From: an uncultured Clostridia bacterium
GTDB lineage: Bacteria; Bacillota; Clostridia; TANB77; CAG-465
Direction: 5' to 3'
DNA: 51,114 bases
Assembly (NCBI GenBank): GCA_944386635.1
Contig: CALXBV010000067.1
Span: forward strand, 1 to 51,114
Position numbers and translations under genes: made by a program. The notes under the pieces are model-generated. The model was not told where the DNA came from. It saw nothing but the letters and a program-made list of their open reading frames with translations, and did not search any database. Positions 32,190 to 41,289 of this stretch are shown piece by piece (position 1 is the first letter of the stretch; the number at the start of each line of letters is the position of its first letter).

Positions 32190-33392
32190 TATTTTATGTC
32201 TTATATAAAAAATAGTTATTAATATAATAATACTGGCTAATATAATAAATATTGGATATCTATTAGTACTAATCCATTTGGTTATACTAAAATCTAATTT
32301 TTCATTTAATATTATATCACTAGTTTCTAGTAATTCGTTATCATAGTATATACTTATTTCACCAAGTTTTTCTCCTTTTTTTATATTTGAGTTTAAGGTT
32401 TCAATTCCACTGTATTCTATATTTATTTTACTTTTGTCTAATATATTAATATACTTAGTTACATCTTTTTCACTATAAAATTTAACATTATCTTGCTTGC
32501 AATTTATAGTGTCTAACTGTAATATTTCTTCGCCTTGAGATATTATATTTTGAACAGAATATGTATCTGATATATATTCATATAATGTTTCAGAATCTAT
32601 TATATTGTATGGCCTAGTTGAATACATATTTGCACCTGTTACTATAGCAATTAGTTCTACACCTTCATCTTCGGAGTAGCTTGCTAAACATATTCCAGCA
32701 TCTTCTGTCGTACCAGTTTTTCCGCCCATGATATAATTTATATTTATTCCATATCTTTGAGGAGCTCTAAATATTGTACTTGATACAGTAAGTAGTTTGT
32801 CTGTTGTTGTATATGTTGGAGTACTGATTATTTCTTTTAATGTTTTATTTTCAAGAACATATTTTAAGAGTTTAGCTACATCTTCAATAGTCGAGTAATT
32901 GTCCTCATCATCTAAACCTGTAACATTACTAAAATGTGTATTATTCATTTGAAGTTGTTTAGCTTTATCATTCATTTTGGATATAAATTCTGTGCTATTA
33001 TTAAATATTATTTCTGAAAGGTAAATAGCACTATCAGCACCAGACGGAATTAGCATTGTGGCAAGTAAGTCATAATATGTAAGTCGCTCACCATCAAAAA
33101 TACCTGCAACAGCTAAGTCGGTATCTAAATTTTGAGATATTATTGAATAGTCTACGGTAAGAGTAGCATTTAAGTCATCAATATTTTCTATAGCAACTAC
33201 AGCAGTCATAAGCTTAGTTATACTAGCTATAGAAATTTCTTCTTGTTCATTTTTACTGCATAGTAGTTTTAGATTATCAGCTTCATATATGCCATAGTTT
33301 GTAGATTGTATATTTTCTAAATTTTCCATCCCAAATATACAATTTAAATATAAATAAAAAAATAAAAATATAATTAAAAACTTGCTTTTCAT
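32169..33392 (-). CDS. D-alanyl-D-alanine carboxypeptidase (PBP5/DacA type)
   Basis: A 407-residue exported serine peptidase. Signal peptide about 1-21; SxxK in ASITKLMTA; the second motif reads PSGADSA (the usual S-x-N Asn is Ala/Asp-shifted); KTG in MGGKTGTTED. A C-terminal membrane segment (about 378-398) with a basic end anchors it, where many DacA proteins have an amphipathic helix. It trims the terminal D-Ala of peptidoglycan stem peptides outside the membrane. Confidence 0.92.
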   Translation of the reverse strand: MKSKFLIIFLFFYLYLNCIFGMENLENIQSTNYGIYEADNLKLLCSKNEQEEISIASITKLMTAVVAIENIDDLNATLTVDYSIISQNLDTDLAVAGIFDGERLTYYDLLATMLIPSGADSAIYLSEIIFNNSTEFISKMNDKAKQLQMNNTHFSNVTGLDDEDNYSTIEDVAKLLKYVLENKTLKEIISTPTYTTTDKLLTVSSTIFRAPQRYGININYIMGGKTGTTEDAGICLASYSEDEGVELIAIVTGANMYSTRPYNIIDSETLYEYISDTYSVQNIISQGEEILQLDTINCKQDNVKFYSEKDVTKYINILDKSKINIEYSGIETLNSNIKKGEKLGEISIYYDNELLETSDIILNEKLDFSITKWISTNRYPIFIILASIIILITIFYIRHKIKKSARK

Positions 33393-33477
33393 AATTTAAA
33401 TTTTATCATATATTATAATTTTTTCAATAAAAAGTATAATATTTATTTATCAACAGAAAATATTTTTAGGTGATATT

Positions 33478-33732
33478 ATGATTCAAATAACACATAGATA
33501 CGAGATGCGTGATGGTATACCACAAATCGTAATATATGCGTACACTCCTGTAGAATATGAGTTTGCTATGGATTTTGATACTATAAAAAAGAATGCAATA
33601 AATACTGTTGGTAAAATACGTGAGTATGTACAAGAAAAATTTTCTAATGTTAATAATTCTACTGTAATGCTAATAGTAAATGGAATTGTTATAGGAAGTG
33701 TTGCACTTACAAATTTAATTGCTCCCAAATAG
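33478..33732 (+). CDS. unknown small protein with C-terminal hydrophobic helix
   Basis: An 84-residue protein behind AGGTGA. The first half is soluble-looking and beta-rich (ITHRYEMRDGIPQIVIYAYT), then a helical segment (KNAINTVGKIREYVQEKF), then a hydrophobic C-terminus (VMLIVNGIVIGSVALTNLI) that could be a tail anchor. No family recognised. Monocistronic, converging on ldhA. Confidence 0.65.
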   Translation: MIQITHRYEMRDGIPQIVIYAYTPVEYEFAMDFDTIKKNAINTVGKIREYVQEKFSNVNNSTVMLIVNGIVIGSVALTNLIAPK

Positions 33733-33735
33733 GAA

Positions 33736-33768
33736 AAATCACTCTAGTAAAAACTAGAGTGATTTCAT
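33736..33768. terminator. bidirectional terminator
   Basis: Perfect 13-bp stem (33736-33748 with 33753-33765), AAAA loop, between converging genes. Confidence 0.85.
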
Positions 33769-33772
33769 TTTT

Positions 33773-34765
33773 TTATTGAACTAAATTCTCACATGTTCCT
33801 GTTTCAAAGAATTCTTTTATATTATCCATGCTTACTTTACCTATTTTATCTAAAGCTTCTTTTGTAAAAAATGCTTGGTGTGAAGTTATTACAACATTAG
33901 GCATACTTAATAATACGGATAGTTCAGTGTTTCTGTAATATGAATTAGACATATCATTTAAGAAGAAGTCCTCTTCTTCATCAAATACATCAAGACCTAG
34001 GCCTCCAATTTTTCCTCTTCCTAGTTCTTCAATTAAATCATCACTATTTATTAGTTTTCCTCTACTTGTATTGATGATAACAACACCATCTTTCATTTTA
34101 TTTATTGCTTCTTTATTTATCATGTTTTTGTTTTCATCAGTTAAAGGGCAGTGTAGAGAAATTATATCAGATTTTGCGTATAGTTCATCTAGAGTTGTAT
34201 ATCTAAATCCCATTTCTTGTGCTGCTTTTTCATCAGGATAAACATCGTATGCAAGAACTTCTGTTCCAAATCCTTTCATAATGTTAATGAAAACCTTACC
34301 AATTTTACCAGTTCCAATAACGCCTACTGTTTTTCCATGTATATCAAATCCTAATAATCCATTTAGAGTAAAATTATATTTTTTTGTTCTTTGATATGAT
34401 TTATATATTTTTCTATCAACACTTAACAATAGTGCAACAGCATGTTCTGCAACAGCATAAGGTGAGTATCTAGGAACTCTAACAACCTTTATACCTTCAG
34501 GTAAATTCTTAATATCAACATTGTTATATCCAGCACAACGTAAAACAATTAATTTAACACCACAATCTTTTAATATATTTAGAGTCTCTTTATCTGCAAT
34601 ATCATTTACAAATATACAAACAGCATCATATCCTTTAGCAAGTGGTGCAGTTTCACTGTTTAATTTAGATTCTAGATATTTAATTTCAAATCCATAATCT
34701 TTGTTATACCTTTCAAAAAGTTTTTTATCATATTCTTTTGTGTCATAAAATAAAATCTTTACCAT
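33773..34765 (-). CDS. ldhA: D-lactate dehydrogenase (D-2-hydroxyacid dehydrogenase family)
   Basis: A 330-residue NAD-dependent dehydrogenase. Rossmann motif GVIGTGKIG; active-site residues Arg in NTSRGK, Glu in DVFDEEED and His in SHQAFFT; LHCPLTDENKNMIN is characteristic of fermentative D-LDH. It reduces pyruvate to D-lactate. GGAGGAAT precedes the ATG. With adhE it indicates a fermentative lifestyle. The exact substrate is inferred from the D-LDH-specific spacing and motifs. Confidence 0.9.
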   Translation of the reverse strand: MVKILFYDTKEYDKKLFERYNKDYGFEIKYLESKLNSETAPLAKGYDAVCIFVNDIADKETLNILKDCGVKLIVLRCAGYNNVDIKNLPEGIKVVRVPRYSPYAVAEHAVALLLSVDRKIYKSYQRTKKYNFTLNGLLGFDIHGKTVGVIGTGKIGKVFINIMKGFGTEVLAYDVYPDEKAAQEMGFRYTTLDELYAKSDIISLHCPLTDENKNMINKEAINKMKDGVVIINTSRGKLINSDDLIEELGRGKIGGLGLDVFDEEEDFFLNDMSNSYYRNTELSVLLSMPNVVITSHQAFFTKEALDKIGKVSMDNIKEFFETGTCENLVQ

Positions 34766-34921
34766 AATTATTCCTCCTGTACTATAGCCAAACTATATTA
34801 TATCATTTTTTTTTTGACTGATCAATCTTTTTTATAATTAATATGTCAAATAATAATATTTCTTTATTATAATTTGCATTTTTTATAAATTGTATGATAT
34901 AATTTTTATAGTGAGTGATAT

Positions 34922-35473
34922 ATGAATAAAATACAAAAAATGAAAATAAAAGAGATATTATCTGAAACTATATCTCAAATTAATGATGCTAGATATCAGT
35001 ATTATGTATCTGATTTAATAGAAAATGATGTTGTTTTATCTATGAAGAATTATATACAACATGGAACCACTACAACATTTGATCATTGTTTAAGTGTATC
35101 ATACTATAGTTACAAGATTGCTAAAAAGTTTAATTTAGATGCAAGATCTGTAGCACGAGCAGGACTTTTACATGATTTATTTTTATATGATTGGCATAAG
35201 GTTATGGAAAAAAAGCCACTTTTTCAAAAACATGGATTTACTCATCCTAAAGCAGCTTTAGATAATGCTGTAAAATATTTTAATTTAAATGATATTGAAA
35301 AAGATATTATTGAAAAACATATGTGGCCTTTAACATTAAGAAAAGTTCCAAAATATAGAGAAAGTATTATTGTTACCATGGTGGATAAGTATTGCTCAAC
35401 AAGAGAAACATTTGCACCATTAGTTGAAAAAATAAGAAAGCTAAATTTTATTATAAGAAAACAATATTTATAA
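34922..35473 (+). CDS. HD-domain phosphohydrolase-like protein
   Basis: A 183-residue protein. The HD metal site is visible as FDHCLSVSYYSYKIA, ARAGLLHDLFLYDWH and an HGFTHP motif. Small HD proteins of this kind act on nucleotides or phosphorylated small molecules in the cytosol; the substrate is unknown. The start ATG at 34922 has GTGAGTGAT in front, a modest ribosome site. Confidence 0.85.
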   Translation: MNKIQKMKIKEILSETISQINDARYQYYVSDLIENDVVLSMKNYIQHGTTTTFDHCLSVSYYSYKIAKKFNLDARSVARAGLLHDLFLYDWHKVMEKKPLFQKHGFTHPKAALDNAVKYFNLNDIEKDIIEKHMWPLTLRKVPKYRESIIVTMVDKYCSTRETFAPLVEKIRKLNFIIRKQYL

Positions 35474-35481
35474 AAAAAGTA

Positions 35482-35510
35482 TTGACAATTAAATACAAAA
35501 ATGTTAAAAT
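35482..35510 (+). promoter_or_regulatory. promoter of tRNA-Leu
   Basis: TTGACA 35482-35487 and TAAAAT 35505-35510, 17-bp spacer, about 15 nt ahead of the mature tRNA. Confidence 0.75.
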
Positions 35511-35525
35511 AAAAACTGTTCACAC

Positions 35526-35614
35526 GGGAGTGTGGCGGAACTGGCAGACGCACAGGACTTAAAATCCTGCGAGGGTCAAACCTCGTACCGGTTCGATTCC
35601 GGTCATTCCCACCA
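35526..35614 (+). tRNA. tRNA-Leu (UAA), second copy
   Basis: 89 nt with CCA; same structure as the minus-strand copy at 27637 with a single base difference (CCTCG versus CCTCA). Own promoter and terminator. Confidence 0.95.
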
Positions 35615-35640
35615 AATATTTTAAATATTTTGACAAAAGA

Positions 35641-35675
35641 AGATATTAGAAATATATTTCTAATATCTTTTTTTA
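35641..35675 (+). terminator. terminator after tRNA-Leu
   Basis: AGATATTAGAAA/TTTCTAATATCT 12-bp stem (35641-35652 with 35657-35668), TATA loop, T-run. Confidence 0.85.
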
Positions 35676-35797
35676 TGTTATTAATGTAGTTTATACGAAA
35701 TTTTTCTATATTAGTCATTTTTTTTATAAAAATAGTAAATTTATTGCAAAAATAGTATAAATATAGTAATATATACCTATAAAGTGAGGCTTGAAAT

Positions 35798-36370
35798 ATG
35801 GAAAAGGAAGTAATTGTCGGTGAGAAAAAATTGAATGATAGATCTTTGCTAAGAAATTTCTATCCTAAATATGTATTTGAAAAAGTTGAAGATATACCAT
35901 ATGAATTAATTGCAAAAGAAGGAATAAAATTAATATTAATGGATATGGACAATACAATTATAGACTCTAAAGGAAAATATTCTAAAGATATAAAAAAATG
36001 GATAAAGTATATGAAATCTAAGAATATAAAACTATATATTGTAAGTAACTCTTTTTCAGAAAAAGTTGTTAAAAGAATAGCTAAAGAGCTAGGACTTAGA
36101 TATTTTTATAAAGCATCTAAGCCTTCTACTAAGGCATTTAAAAAAGTTAGTATGGAGTTCCCAGAAATAAATAAGAGTGAAATCCTTATGATAGGAGATC
36201 AGCTATTTACAGATATATGGGGAGGAAATAGATTTAATATAAAGACTATACTTGTAAAAAGAATTAATAAGAAGGAAATATTTATTAGTAGATTAAAAAG
36301 ACCAATAGAAAAAGTTATTCTTAGCCATTATTATAAAAAAGAGGAAAATTTATCAAAATGCAAAGTATAA
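35798..36370 (+). CDS. YqeG-family HAD phosphatase
   Basis: A 190-residue HAD-superfamily protein. Motif I MDMDNTI, motif II Ser in YIVSNSF, motif III Lys in KPSTKAFKK and motif IV GDQLFTDIWGGNR agree with the YqeG/YrbI-like group (phosphatidylglycerophosphatase GEP4-like). The N-terminal LRNFYPKYVFEKVEDI is specific to YqeG. It overlaps the next gene by 13 bp, suggesting co-translation. Function in bacteria is not firmly established; a phosphatidylglycerophosphatase role is possible. Confidence 0.9.
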   Translation: MEKEVIVGEKKLNDRSLLRNFYPKYVFEKVEDIPYELIAKEGIKLILMDMDNTIIDSKGKYSKDIKKWIKYMKSKNIKLYIVSNSFSEKVVKRIAKELGLRYFYKASKPSTKAFKKVSMEFPEINKSEILMIGDQLFTDIWGGNRFNIKTILVKRINKKEIFISRLKRPIEKVILSHYYKKEENLSKCKV

Positions 36371-37077
36371 TTATATTTATTTTAATATCAGTATTATGTT
36401 CAACAATATTATCAAATTTTTTAAAGTGTGCTTATGTTTATAACGGAAATGATTTTACATTTTTAAACTTTAAAAAAAATTTCTCTTTTAAGAACCTAGA
36501 CATAAGTTTTATATTTATATTTTTTATTATTTTTGAAGTGATTTCGATGTTTGTTAATGCATATGAACTTATATGGTATATTCCAACAATATTTGCATTA
36601 TTATTAGCTTTTTGTATGGATATTAAATATATGATAATTCCACATACTTCATGTTTTATTATATTGATTATGGCAGTTATTAAAAATATATACTTTTTTT
36701 CTATGGATAATATAGTATCTTCTATTTTAGGTGGAGTAATCGGTGGTATGTTCTTTTACTTAATAAATTTAATTTTCGGATTATTTAGCAAAAAGACGGG
36801 ATTTGGATTTGGAGATATAAAATTACTTGCTTCAATTGGCTTCTTAGTAGGAGTAAAAGATATTATTGTGATAATTGTAATGAGTATTTTTATATCTGCA
36901 ATATTTAGCTTGTTATTTTTATTATATAATTTTATATTAAAAAAGAAAAAAGAATATATTCCATTTGGGCCATTTATTGTAATAAGCGTGCTAATAACAA
37001 TGATTATTCCATCTGCGAAGATAATAGACTTATATTTTAGTATAATAGATAAATTAATAATGCATCTAAATAATTAA
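36358..37077 (+). CDS. prepilin peptidase, A24 family (short form)
   Basis: A 239-residue integral membrane protein with about six to seven hydrophobic segments. The two catalytic aspartates are in CMDIKYMIIP and GFGFGDIKL. It lacks the N-terminal cytosolic zinc-cysteine methylase domain of PilD, like TadV/ComC-type short enzymes. It would cleave prepilin-like leader peptides at the membrane. No pilin genes are in the window. The ATG overlaps yqeG; GAGG lies 12 nt upstream. Confidence 0.85.
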   Translation: MQSIIIFILISVLCSTILSNFLKCAYVYNGNDFTFLNFKKNFSFKNLDISFIFIFFIIFEVISMFVNAYELIWYIPTIFALLLAFCMDIKYMIIPHTSCFIILIMAVIKNIYFFSMDNIVSSILGGVIGGMFFYLINLIFGLFSKKTGFGFGDIKLLASIGFLVGVKDIIVIIVMSIFISAIFSLLFLLYNFILKKKKEYIPFGPFIVISVLITMIIPSAKIIDLYFSIIDKLIMHLNN

Positions 37078-37098
37078 GTGTTTTAGATGTATTTTTTT
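37062..37098 (+). terminator. terminator overlapping the prepilin-peptidase stop
   Basis: 9-bp stem (37062-37070 with 37082-37090, one G-T pair) and a run of T. Confidence 0.65.
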
Positions 37099-37149
37099 TA
37101 TAACATTTACATTTTAAGTAAACTAGTGTATAATGATATAGGTGAATTT

Positions 37150-38016
37150 ATGATAAAGTTTGGAGTAGCAGGTGGTACAGATGCTTTTTATATAAAAAAT
37201 AAAAATTCATATCAAATGCCACAATATTTAAAAAATATGGAACTAGATGCATATGAATATCAATGCTCTAGAGGTGTAAGAGTATCACAGTGTGTTGCAA
37301 AGCAGATAAAAGAAGAAGCAGAAAAGAATAATATATATTTAAGTGTCCATGCACCATATTACATTTCACTTTCAACGCAAGAAGAAGAGAAAAAGGAAAA
37401 GACAATAAAATATATTATAGATACTATGAAAGTAGCTAAAGCTATGGGAGCAGACAGGATTGTGGTCCATGCTGGATCACTTTTGGGACTTGAAAGAGAT
37501 TATGCTGTAGAAAGTGCATGTAGATTATTAAAGCAAGCAATAGAAAGAGCCGATTTACTAGATCTTGGAGATATAACAATTTGTCCAGAGACTATGGGAA
37601 AAATAAATCAGCTTGGAGATAGTAGAGAGATTATTAAGCTATGTAAAATAGATAAAAGATTAATACCTACTATAGACTTTGGACATTTATATGCAAGAAG
37701 TGTAGGAAAACTTAATACATATGAGTTATGGAAAGAGGAACTTCAAATGTATATAGATGAGCTTGGATTTGATAGGATGAAGAATTTCCATGCGCATTTT
37801 TCACATATGGATTATACTCAAAACGGAGGAGAAAAATGTCATGTAAAATTTGAGGATAAAGGATATGGTCCAAATTTTGAAAATGTTTGTAGAGCACTAA
37901 TTGATTTAAAATTGGAACCGCGAATTATTTGTGAGTCTGCAGGGACACAAGATATTGATGCTAAGCAAATGAAAGAAATATATTTAAAAATGAAAGGAAC
38001 AAAAAGTTATGAGTAA
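37150..38016 (+). CDS. nfo: endonuclease IV (AP endonuclease) family protein
   Basis: A 288-residue TIM-barrel protein. Metal ligands of Nfo are present: SVHAPYY, VVHAGSLLG, CPETMGK, TIDFGHLYA, FHAHFSHMDY and CESAG. It cuts DNA 5' to abasic sites in base-excision repair. I start at ATG 37150, after ATAGGTG, since the long upstream open stretch lacks a ribosome site. Overlaps the next gene by 8 bp. Confidence 0.9.
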   Translation: MIKFGVAGGTDAFYIKNKNSYQMPQYLKNMELDAYEYQCSRGVRVSQCVAKQIKEEAEKNNIYLSVHAPYYISLSTQEEEKKEKTIKYIIDTMKVAKAMGADRIVVHAGSLLGLERDYAVESACRLLKQAIERADLLDLGDITICPETMGKINQLGDSREIIKLCKIDKRLIPTIDFGHLYARSVGKLNTYELWKEELQMYIDELGFDRMKNFHAHFSHMDYTQNGGEKCHVKFEDKGYGPNFENVCRALIDLKLEPRIICESAGTQDIDAKQMKEIYLKMKGTKSYE

Positions 38017-39256
38017 AGTAGAATTATTAGCACCGGCAGGAAGTTTAGAAAAAGCAAAGATTGCTTTTATGTATGGAGCAGATGCGGTATATGCTGGAAC
38101 AGCAAAATTATCATTAAGATCAAGAGCAGAATTAAATGAAGATTCTTTAGAAGAGACAATCAAATATGCACATAGTATTGGTAAAAAAGTATACGTTGCT
38201 TTAAACATATATGCTAATGATAAGGATTATGATGAAATAAAAGATCAGATTTTAAGATTAAGAGAAGTAAAAGCAGATGCTATAATAGCTAGTGATCCAG
38301 GAGTAATTATGCAAATTAGAGAATTAGCACCTGAAATTGATATACATATAAGCACACAGGCTAATACAGTAAGTCTTCATTCTGCCATGTTTTGGAGAGA
38401 TTTTGGCGCAAAAAGGGTAATATTGGCTCGTGAGTTAAGTAAAGAACAAATAGAATATATAATGAAAAATAAACCAAAAGATTTAGAAATTGAAATGTTT
38501 ATACATGGTGCTATATGTTATGCATATTCTGGAAGGTGCTATTTAAGTAAATATCTTGCTAATAGATGTGCAAATCAAGGAGATTGTGCCCAGCCTTGTA
38601 GATGGCAATATAAAATCACTGCTCAAGAGGTAAATAATCCTAATAGTAAAATAAATGTAGATTATGATGAAAAAGGAACATATTTATTCTCATCAAAAGA
38701 TATGTGCTTGATAAAGCAAATACCTACAATAATAGATATGGGTGTAGATAGCTTAAAAATAGAGGGAAGATTAAAGACAGATTATTATCTTGCTACTGTT
38801 GTAAGAGCATATAGAAATGCAATAGATGACTATGAGATTTTAAAAAGTAAAGGTGAACAAGATAAATACGATTATACAAAATATTTAAAAGAGCTAGAAA
38901 AAGTAAAAACTAGAGGATTATCTGAATTTTATTTTTCTGATATTAATAATCAAGATATACATGATTTTGATGGAAAAAGTGAGAATTTAGATTATGAATA
39001 TGGAGCAAGAGTAATTAGTAAGGATAAAGATGATATTTATATTGTTGAAATAAAAAATAAATTATCTATAGGTGATAAGTTGGAAATTTTATTACCAGAC
39101 ACTATAGATGATTGTAGCTTTATAATAGAAAAGTTATATGATGTAAAAAATAACAAGGAAATAGAGACAATAAATCCTGGAATAAAAGGACAACAAGTAA
39201 AGATAAAGATTCCTTATGATTTAGTACCAGGCACTATAATAAGAAGAAAAAGATAA
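38009..39256 (+). CDS. U32 peptidase family protein (TrhP/RlhA-like)
   Basis: A 415-residue protein of the U32 family. LLAPAGSLEKAK at the start, FIHGAICYAYSGRCYLS, and the cysteine set in NQGDCAQPCRW (Cys ligands of a probable cluster) and MCLIKQIP, GRLKTDYYLA are all family signatures. The family, once called peptidases, is now linked to prephenate-dependent hydroxylation of tRNA uridine 34 (TrhP) or 23S rRNA. Which RNA is targeted here cannot be read. Co-translated with nfo. Confidence 0.92.
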   Translation: MSKVELLAPAGSLEKAKIAFMYGADAVYAGTAKLSLRSRAELNEDSLEETIKYAHSIGKKVYVALNIYANDKDYDEIKDQILRLREVKADAIIASDPGVIMQIRELAPEIDIHISTQANTVSLHSAMFWRDFGAKRVILARELSKEQIEYIMKNKPKDLEIEMFIHGAICYAYSGRCYLSKYLANRCANQGDCAQPCRWQYKITAQEVNNPNSKINVDYDEKGTYLFSSKDMCLIKQIPTIIDMGVDSLKIEGRLKTDYYLATVVRAYRNAIDDYEILKSKGEQDKYDYTKYLKELEKVKTRGLSEFYFSDINNQDIHDFDGKSENLDYEYGARVISKDKDDIYIVEIKNKLSIGDKLEILLPDTIDDCSFIIEKLYDVKNNKEIETINPGIKGQQVKIKIPYDLVPGTIIRRKR

Positions 39257-39257
39257 A

Positions 39258-39290
39258 AAATAACCCAATTTTTTTTCAATTGGGTTATTT
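39258..39290. terminator. bidirectional terminator
   Basis: 13-bp stem AAATAACCCAATT/AATTGGGTTATTT (39258-39270 with 39278-39290) between converging genes. Confidence 0.85.
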
Positions 39291-40312
39291 TAGTTATATT
39301 CATCAGATATATTACCTAGTATTTCTTCTATTGCATCTTCTAAAGTAATAAGTCCTACTGTTTTATTACCATCTTTTACAATTGCCATAGAGTGTTTTTC
39401 TTTTTGCATAGTTTTGAAAATGTCATCTACTTTGTCATTTGCATTAACAAAGAAAGGTTTACGTATTAGATTATTTATATTAAATTTAGATTCTTTGCTA
39501 TATTGCATTATAAGATCCTTTACAACTAGTATGCCAATAATATTATCTAGTTTTTCCTCATACACAGGTATTCTTGAATATTTGCTATTTTTTATAACAT
39601 TTAATAAAGCTTTTTGACTTGTATAATTATCAACTGCTATCATTTTATCTCTTGGAGTCATAACTTGACTTGCTATTGTATCGTCAAATTTAAATATATT
39701 TAGTAACATATCTCTTTCTGTATTATCAATTATTCCATCATCTCGACCTTTAGATATTATAGCTATTATTTCTTTTTCTGTAAGTCTATCATTATTTTCT
39801 GGCTTTATTTTTAGTAGTTTACATACTGAATTTGTAGAAAAAGTTAAAAATGCTACAAATGGGTATAATACTTTTTCTAGTCCATATATTAAATTAACAA
39901 CCATATAGGATACTTTACTTGGATATGCCAAAGCTATTTTTTTAGGAACTAATTCTCCAAAAATTAGAGTAAAATATGAAAGTATTATTGTTACTAATAT
40001 AATTGTAATAGTCTCTAGTATAGAAACAGAAATATTTAAATGTGGAGATATAACTGCAACTATATCTTCGGCAAAAGTTTCAGCTGCAAATGCACTAGCA
40101 AGGAAACCTGCTAACGTTATACAAATCTGAATTGTTGCTAAAAATCCACTAGAGTTATCTAATAATCTTTTTATCTTCTTAGATTTTTTATTTCCTTTTT
40201 TTATTTGTTCATTTAATTCCATTTTATTTAATGATACAAAAGCCATTTCAGTTGACGCAAATAGTCCATTAAGTAAAATTAAAATTATAAGAATAAAAAT
40301 TTTTAATAACAT
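39290..40312 (-). CDS. CNNM/CBS-domain membrane protein (TlyC/CorC-like)
   Basis: A 340-residue protein. The N-terminal DUF21/CNNM domain has about four hydrophobic segments and LNGLFASTEMAFVSLN; two CBS domains follow (VMTPRDKMIAV and PFFVNANDKVDDI/VGLITLEDAIEEILG). It lacks the usual C-terminal CorC_HlyC domain, ending just after the second CBS. Homologues are implicated in magnesium or cobalt efflux; the old hemolysin name is not functional evidence. Confidence 0.92.
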   Translation of the reverse strand: MLLKIFILIILILLNGLFASTEMAFVSLNKMELNEQIKKGNKKSKKIKRLLDNSSGFLATIQICITLAGFLASAFAAETFAEDIVAVISPHLNISVSILETITIILVTIILSYFTLIFGELVPKKIALAYPSKVSYMVVNLIYGLEKVLYPFVAFLTFSTNSVCKLLKIKPENNDRLTEKEIIAIISKGRDDGIIDNTERDMLLNIFKFDDTIASQVMTPRDKMIAVDNYTSQKALLNVIKNSKYSRIPVYEEKLDNIIGILVVKDLIMQYSKESKFNINNLIRKPFFVNANDKVDDIFKTMQKEKHSMAIVKDGNKTVGLITLEDAIEEILGNISDEYN

Positions 40313-40432
40313 AAAATCAACATCCTTTTATAATTTATATAATAACATATATTAATATAAATAACAATTATAATATAAATATATTAAAAAACAATAAATT
40401 TAGTAAAAAAGTAACTAAATTTTATTTTTTAC

Positions 40433-40546
40433 TTGATTTTTGAGTTAATTTATAGTATAATACGATTGTATATAAGAACGACATAAATTAATAAAAATAA
40501 ACAACCTCTACGAAAAAATGATGCATTAAAAATGCATCATTTTTAT
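40433..40546 (+). ncRNA. orphan promoter-terminator pair, candidate small RNA
   Basis: TTGATT (40433-40438) and TATAAT (40456-40461), 17-bp spacer, then about 50 nt with no ORF, then a perfect 14-bp terminator stem (40514-40527 with 40531-40544) and T-run. Predicted transcript about 40468-40552, 80 nt. The hairpin also serves the converging minus-strand peptidase gene. Confidence 0.5.
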
Positions 40547-40548
40547 TT
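40514..40548. terminator. bidirectional terminator
   Basis: AAAAATGATGCATT/AATGCATCATTTTT, 3-nt loop, T-runs on both strands; the minus-strand peptidase gene ends beside it. Confidence 0.85.
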
Positions 40549-41289
40549 TTAATTAGCTATAAATATATTAGGATTAAGTCCGCTATTGGAGTTTTTGGAT
40601 TTTCTAACCTCAAAATGTAAGTGATGACCATCAGTATCCATTATTCCAGCTCTTTTGTTAGGATTTCCACCTTCTTGAGCAATTACTTGATTTTGATATA
40701 CATAGTCCCCATTTGATACATGTATGATGGAAAGATTGGCATAGTATGTATATAATGTTATTCCATTTATTTTGTGTTCGATCATTATTTCATTACCGTA
40801 TTTTTCACTGTGTCCAACATAACAAACATAACCATTTGCGGCAGCATATATATTACCTTGATAAGTCTCACATGCAATATCAATGCCTTGATGTGTAAGG
40901 TCATATTGACAAGTTATAAGACCATCTGCTGGCATTACCATGGTGTTTCTACAATTTTTATAATAGTCATATCCACTAATATATACTAAAGAGTCAAATA
41001 ATCCAATATTAGATGAGTTAGAAGAATATGATTGAGCATAAAAATCTCTTTTTTGGTTAAGTTTTGTTTGTAGAAATGTTATAGGGTTAAAAAAATATAA
41101 TATAATTAAAGTTAATATAATTGCTAATACTTTTTTATTTAATATGTGTCTTTTAGTTTTAGATATAAATCTAGATAGTGATATACTATGCTTTTTAGTT
41201 TTAAATTTTTCTTTATTTTTTTCTTCATTTGAATTTTTATCTGGATTTATTTCTGGCTCTACTCCTATATAAGTTATATCATTTTCCAT
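40549..41289 (-). CDS. membrane-anchored M23 (LytM) peptidase
   Basis: A 246-residue protein. A charged cytosolic N-terminus (about 1-52) is followed by one membrane segment (about 54-70), then an external M23 domain with the zinc ligands in HQGIDIA and HHLHFEVR and the usual YGNEIMIEH/TYYANLS strands. It cuts peptidoglycan cross-links or regulates other hydrolases. It overlaps the pentapeptide gene by one base (TAATG), so they are coupled. In spore formers a SpoIIQ-like role is possible but not shown here. Confidence 0.88.
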   Translation of the reverse strand: MENDITYIGVEPEINPDKNSNEEKNKEKFKTKKHSISLSRFISKTKRHILNKKVLAIILTLIILYFFNPITFLQTKLNQKRDFYAQSYSSNSSNIGLFDSLVYISGYDYYKNCRNTMVMPADGLITCQYDLTHQGIDIACETYQGNIYAAANGYVCYVGHSEKYGNEIMIEHKINGITLYTYYANLSIIHVSNGDYVYQNQVIAQEGGNPNKRAGIMDTDGHHLHFEVRKSKNSNSGLNPNIFIAN

